A stretch of 14,161 nt of DNA. Origin: Candidatus Merdimorpha stercoravium. Its GTDB lineage: Bacteria; Bacteroidota; Bacteroidia; Flavobacteriales; UBA1820. Location of the stretch: assembly GCA_018715295.1 (NCBI GenBank), contig DVLY01000045.1, positions 1 to 14,161 on the forward strand, in the 5' to 3' direction. Positions 11,206 through 14,161 of the stretch are shown here, piece after piece. The notes under the pieces were generated by a model. It was given only the letters and a program-made list of their open reading frames with translations, had not been told where the DNA came from and ran no database searches. Within the stretch, counting starts at the first letter, position 1, and every line of letters begins with the position of its first letter. The position numbers and the translations under genes were made by a program.

Positions 11206-14161
11206 ATGCAAAACAAAGGCCCCATTCGCTTGTTCCTCATTATTTTGGGGATCGTATGCGTGTACCAGTTGTTTTTTACATGGAAGGCCAAAAGCGTCGA
11301 TCGGATTGCCGAGGAGTATGCCGTCGCACAGGCGGACAAGGTGGATTATCCCACCACTTCGGCTCGGGATTCTGCCGTGAAAAAGATGCGGCAGTACTAT
11401 TTCGATTCGACGGCGAGCGACCCGGTGATCAACCTCGGGATCGGTTCGTGGCGTCCTATCCAGTATACTTATTCGGAGATCAAGGACAATGAGCTCAAGT
11501 TGGGCCTCGACTTGCAGGGCGGCGTGAGCGTCATCCTGGAGGTATCGGTCGAGGATGTGGTCAAAGGCTTGGCCAACAATACGACCGATCCGACCTTTAA
11601 CAAGGCTCTGATCGCTGCCCGGGAGCAAAGCGGAGGCAAAGAGGATTTCGTTACCGTATTTTTCCGCAAGTTCGACGAGATCGCCAAAGCCGATGGCAGC
11701 GGAGTAACGCTCTCCTCGCCGCAGATCTTCGGCAGTCTGGCTTCGGCTACCGGCGGAGCAAAATTGACCGATGACCAGGTAAAGGAAATCGTCCGCAAGG
11801 AAGTGGACGGGGCTGTCGATCGCGCCTATAAGATCCTTCGTACCCGTATCGACAAGTTCGGCGTATCGTCGCCCACGATCCAGCGTTTGCCCGGCACCGA
11901 CCAGATTTCGGTGGAATTGGCCGGTGTGTCCGATGCCGAGCGTGTGCGCAAGCTCCTTCAGTCGTCTGCCGCACTGGAATTCTGGACGGTTTATACTCCG
12001 GAGGAGGTCGCTCCGTTTTTGATCGATCTCAATGCCCGCCTGAAAGAAGTCAACGACCTCAAAGCCAAGGTGCAGCAGGAAGAAGCGCCGGCAAAACAGG
12101 TAGCTGGGGAAAACTCGGCAGAGGACTTGTTGGCCGAGCCTTCCGAAGGGAACAAGATCACCAAGGGAAGTGCCGATTCGCTCAAGGCCGCCGCAGAGAA
12201 ACTGCTCGAGCAGGCCGATCAGGCCATTGCCCAGGCCAGCGGAGATTCGGTTCGCCGTGGGGAAAATCCTCTCTTCGATGTGCTCTATCCGGTTCAGCAG
12301 GGAGTAGCCATCATCGCTTATGTTCCCATCAAGGATACGACGGTAGTCAACAAATATCTCGCTTCGGCTCCGGACCTGCTCATCCGTCATGGAATGCAGC
12401 ATGTTCAGTTCATGTGGGGCAACAAGCCTCCGGTACAGGACAAGACGGTGATGGAACTCTATGCCATCCGTTCCAATTCCAAGGGCGAGCCCATCCTTTC
12501 CGGTGACGTGATCAGCGATGCGTCCCAGGGCTATGACCAGCGTAGCCGGCCGTGTGTCAACATGGTCATGGATGCTACCGGTGCCGACCGTTGGGCCAAA
12601 CTTACGGGCGACAACATCGGCAAAGCCATTGCCATCGTGCTTGACGGAACGGTTTATTCCGCTCCTACCGTGCAGGGTGCTATCCCCGGCGGACGTTCCG
12701 AGATCACCGGTCAGTTTGACGTCAAGGAAGCACAAGATTTGGCCAACATCCTTAAGGCCGGCCGTCTGCCTGCTCCTACGCACATCATTCAGTCGGAGGT
12801 AGTCGGACCTTCGTTGGGTCGTGAAGCGATCGAATCGAGCATGATTTCGTTCATCATCGCCTTTATCGCGGTGCTGGCTTGGATGATCTTCTTCTACAAC
12901 CGTTCGGGTTTCTACGCCGACATCGCTCTGTTTGTCAATATCCTGTTCATCTTCGGTATATTGGCTTCGCTGGGTGCTACGCTGACCCTGCCGGGATTTG
13001 CCGGTATCATCCTGACTATCGGTATGGCGGTGGATGCCAACGTAATCATCAACGAACGTATCAAGGAGGAACTCCGCGCCGGAAAGACCGGCAAACAGGC
13101 CGTAGCCGATGGTTACAAGCATGCTTTGCCTTCGATCATCGACTCGCAGTCCACCACGTTCCTCACCAGCCTTATCCTGTTCATCTTCGGTAAGGGGCCG
13201 ATCCAGGGATTTGCCACCACGATGATGATCGGTATCATCACTTCGGTGATCACTTCGATCTTTATCTCGCGCATGCTCATCGACCGTGACGTGAAGCGCG
13301 GGCGTCCTTTGCGCGTATACACTTCGCTGTCCAAGAACTTCTTTGCCAACACGAACTTCCAGTTCATCCAGAAGAAGAACCTGTTCTATGGCGTGTCTCT
13401 CGTCCTGATCGTGGTGTCTTTCCTGGCTATGGGTATTCGTGGGTTTGACAAGAGCATCGACTTTGTAGGAGGACGCACCTATACCGTTCGTTTCGACCAG
13501 CCGGTGGTAACGGCCGAGGTAGCCAAGAGCCTGCAGGAGGTACTGGTCGAGGATGGTCAGCACGAATTGCCGGAGGTGAAGACGTTCGGTACCGACCGTC
13601 AGGTGAAGATCTCCACCAAGTTCATGAGCCAGAAGACGGGGCACGATGTGGACGACATGGTCGACCGTACGATGTACGAAGGCTTGAAGAAATTCTTCCC
13701 CGAGGGCTTTACCTACGAAGAGTTTACCAGTGGTAGCGGACTGGGTATCATGGAGGCCAATGTGGTAGGTCCGACGATGGCGGACGATATCAAGACCTCC
13801 ACCGTATGGGCTTTGGTATTCTCCCTGGCCGGTATCTTCCTCTACATTCTGTTTCGTTTCCGCAAGTGGCAGTATTCGGCCGGATGTGTGGCCGCTTCTA
13901 TCCACAATGTGGTGATCGTTTGTGGAGCATTTGCTCTCCTGCACGGGGTATTGCCCTTCTCGATGCAGATCGACCAGACTTTTGTGGCTGCTATCCTGAC
14001 GGTGATCGGTTATGCGCTCAATGACAACGTGATCGTCTTTGACCGTATTCGCGAAGAGATCCGCAACAATCCGCGCAAGGATGTCGATATGTTGGCCAAT
14101 ACGGCTATCAACAAGACCCTGAGCCGTACGATCAATACTTCGCTCACCACGTTCCTGGTGG
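11206..14161 (+). CDS. secDF: Protein translocase subunit SecDF (fused), 3' end cut by window
   Basis: 985 codons are visible and the frame is open at the edge, so the gene is partial and probably nearly complete. SecDF uses the proton gradient to pull exported proteins through SecYEG. There is an N-terminal membrane helix (about 7-25), then LGLDLQGG at 99-106. A large periplasmic domain follows, with a low-complexity Ala/Glu/Lys-rich insert at about 285-350. The SecD motif GRSEITGQF...AGRLPAP leads into the membrane core. The proton-path Asp of SecD is D610 (MAVDANVIINERI). The SecF half starts at about 725, with IDFVGG (751-756), D940 in YALNDNVIVFDR, and R974 in LSRT. These probably correspond to D340, D637 and R671 of Thermus SecDF. 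ATG 11206 is the only start with a proper leader. No yajC is visible. Confidence 0.96.
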   Translation, partial: MQNKGPIRLFLIILGIVCVYQLFFTWKAKSVDRIAEEYAVAQADKVDYPTTSARDSAVKKMRQYYFDSTASDPVINLGIGSWRPIQYTYSEIKDNELKLGLDLQGGVSVILEVSVEDVVKGLANNTTDPTFNKALIAAREQSGGKEDFVTVFFRKFDEIAKADGSGVTLSSPQIFGSLASATGGAKLTDDQVKEIVRKEVDGAVDRAYKILRTRIDKFGVSSPTIQRLPGTDQISVELAGVSDAERVRKLLQSSAALEFWTVYTPEEVAPFLIDLNARLKEVNDLKAKVQQEEAPAKQVAGENSAEDLLAEPSEGNKITKGSADSLKAAAEKLLEQADQAIAQASGDSVRRGENPLFDVLYPVQQGVAIIAYVPIKDTTVVNKYLASAPDLLIRHGMQHVQFMWGNKPPVQDKTVMELYAIRSNSKGEPILSGDVISDASQGYDQRSRPCVNMVMDATGADRWAKLTGDNIGKAIAIVLDGTVYSAPTVQGAIPGGRSEITGQFDVKEAQDLANILKAGRLPAPTHIIQSEVVGPSLGREAIESSMISFIIAFIAVLAWMIFFYNRSGFYADIALFVNILFIFGILASLGATLTLPGFAGIILTIGMAVDANVIINERIKEELRAGKTGKQAVADGYKHALPSIIDSQSTTFLTSLILFIFGKGPIQGFATTMMIGIITSVITSIFISRMLIDRDVKRGRPLRVYTSLSKNFFANTNFQFIQKKNLFYGVSLVLIVVSFLAMGIRGFDKSIDFVGGRTYTVRFDQPVVTAEVAKSLQEVLVEDGQHELPEVKTFGTDRQVKISTKFMSQKTGHDVDDMVDRTMYEGLKKFFPEGFTYEEFTSGSGLGIMEANVVGPTMADDIKTSTVWALVFSLAGIFLYILFRFRKWQYSAGCVAASIHNVVIVCGAFALLHGVLPFSMQIDQTFVAAILTVIGYALNDNVIVFDRIREEIRNNPRKDVDMLANTAINKTLSRTINTSLTTFLV

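Noticed and set aside
11185..13944. Very long open frame on the minus strand opposite secDF
   Set aside because: The plus strand has every SecDF motif in order. The opposite frame gives a His/Arg/Asp-rich sequence with no recognisable domain, which is expected when the codons of a GC-rich gene are read backwards.

Overview
The window looks like chromosomal backbone from a fairly GC-rich member of the Bacteroidota, most likely a Bacteroidales species such as Alistipes or another Rikenellaceae. Three things support this. The promoters fit the Bacteroidota consensus (TTTG, about 19-21 bp, TAnnTTTG). SecD and SecF are fused into one protein. The KASIII, LpxD-like and phosphate-transporter types resemble those I know from this phylum. 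The genus is inference only. I see no tRNA, rRNA, CRISPR array, insertion sequence or integrase, and no gene-free stretch longer than 250 bases.

Positions 30-2182 (minus strand) hold a compact run read yicC -> gmk -> nadD: an RNA-related YicC-family protein, guanylate kinase and nicotinate-nucleotide adenylyltransferase. yicC appears to have a leader of roughly 155 nt with three strong hairpins. Divergent from it, at 2430-4307, is a Uup-type ABC-F ATPase that probably starts at a GTG almost at its own transcription start.

Positions 4326-5176 (minus strand) hold two overlapping small envelope genes. One encodes a membrane-anchored coiled-coil protein. The other encodes a lipoprotein with a C-terminal membrane helix, which is the topology of a phage unimolecular spanin. 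They have their own near-perfect promoter and diverge from a plus-strand module of a TetR-family regulator and an atypical KASIII (5326-7048). The regulator's promoter carries a palindrome that closely resembles the fatty-acid regulator FadR box of Bacillus. It lies at the predicted transcription start, so feedback control of a fatty-acid enzyme is likely.

From 7241 to the right edge all genes are on the plus strand: a PiT phosphate permease fused to a PhoU-like domain and closed by a perfect GC-rich terminator; a stand-alone LpxD-like acyltransferase followed by a small unknown protein; and SecDF, the fused protein-export motor subunit, which runs off the end of the window after 985 codons. 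The most interesting parts are the TetR/operator/KASIII circuit and the spanin-like gene pair beside it.
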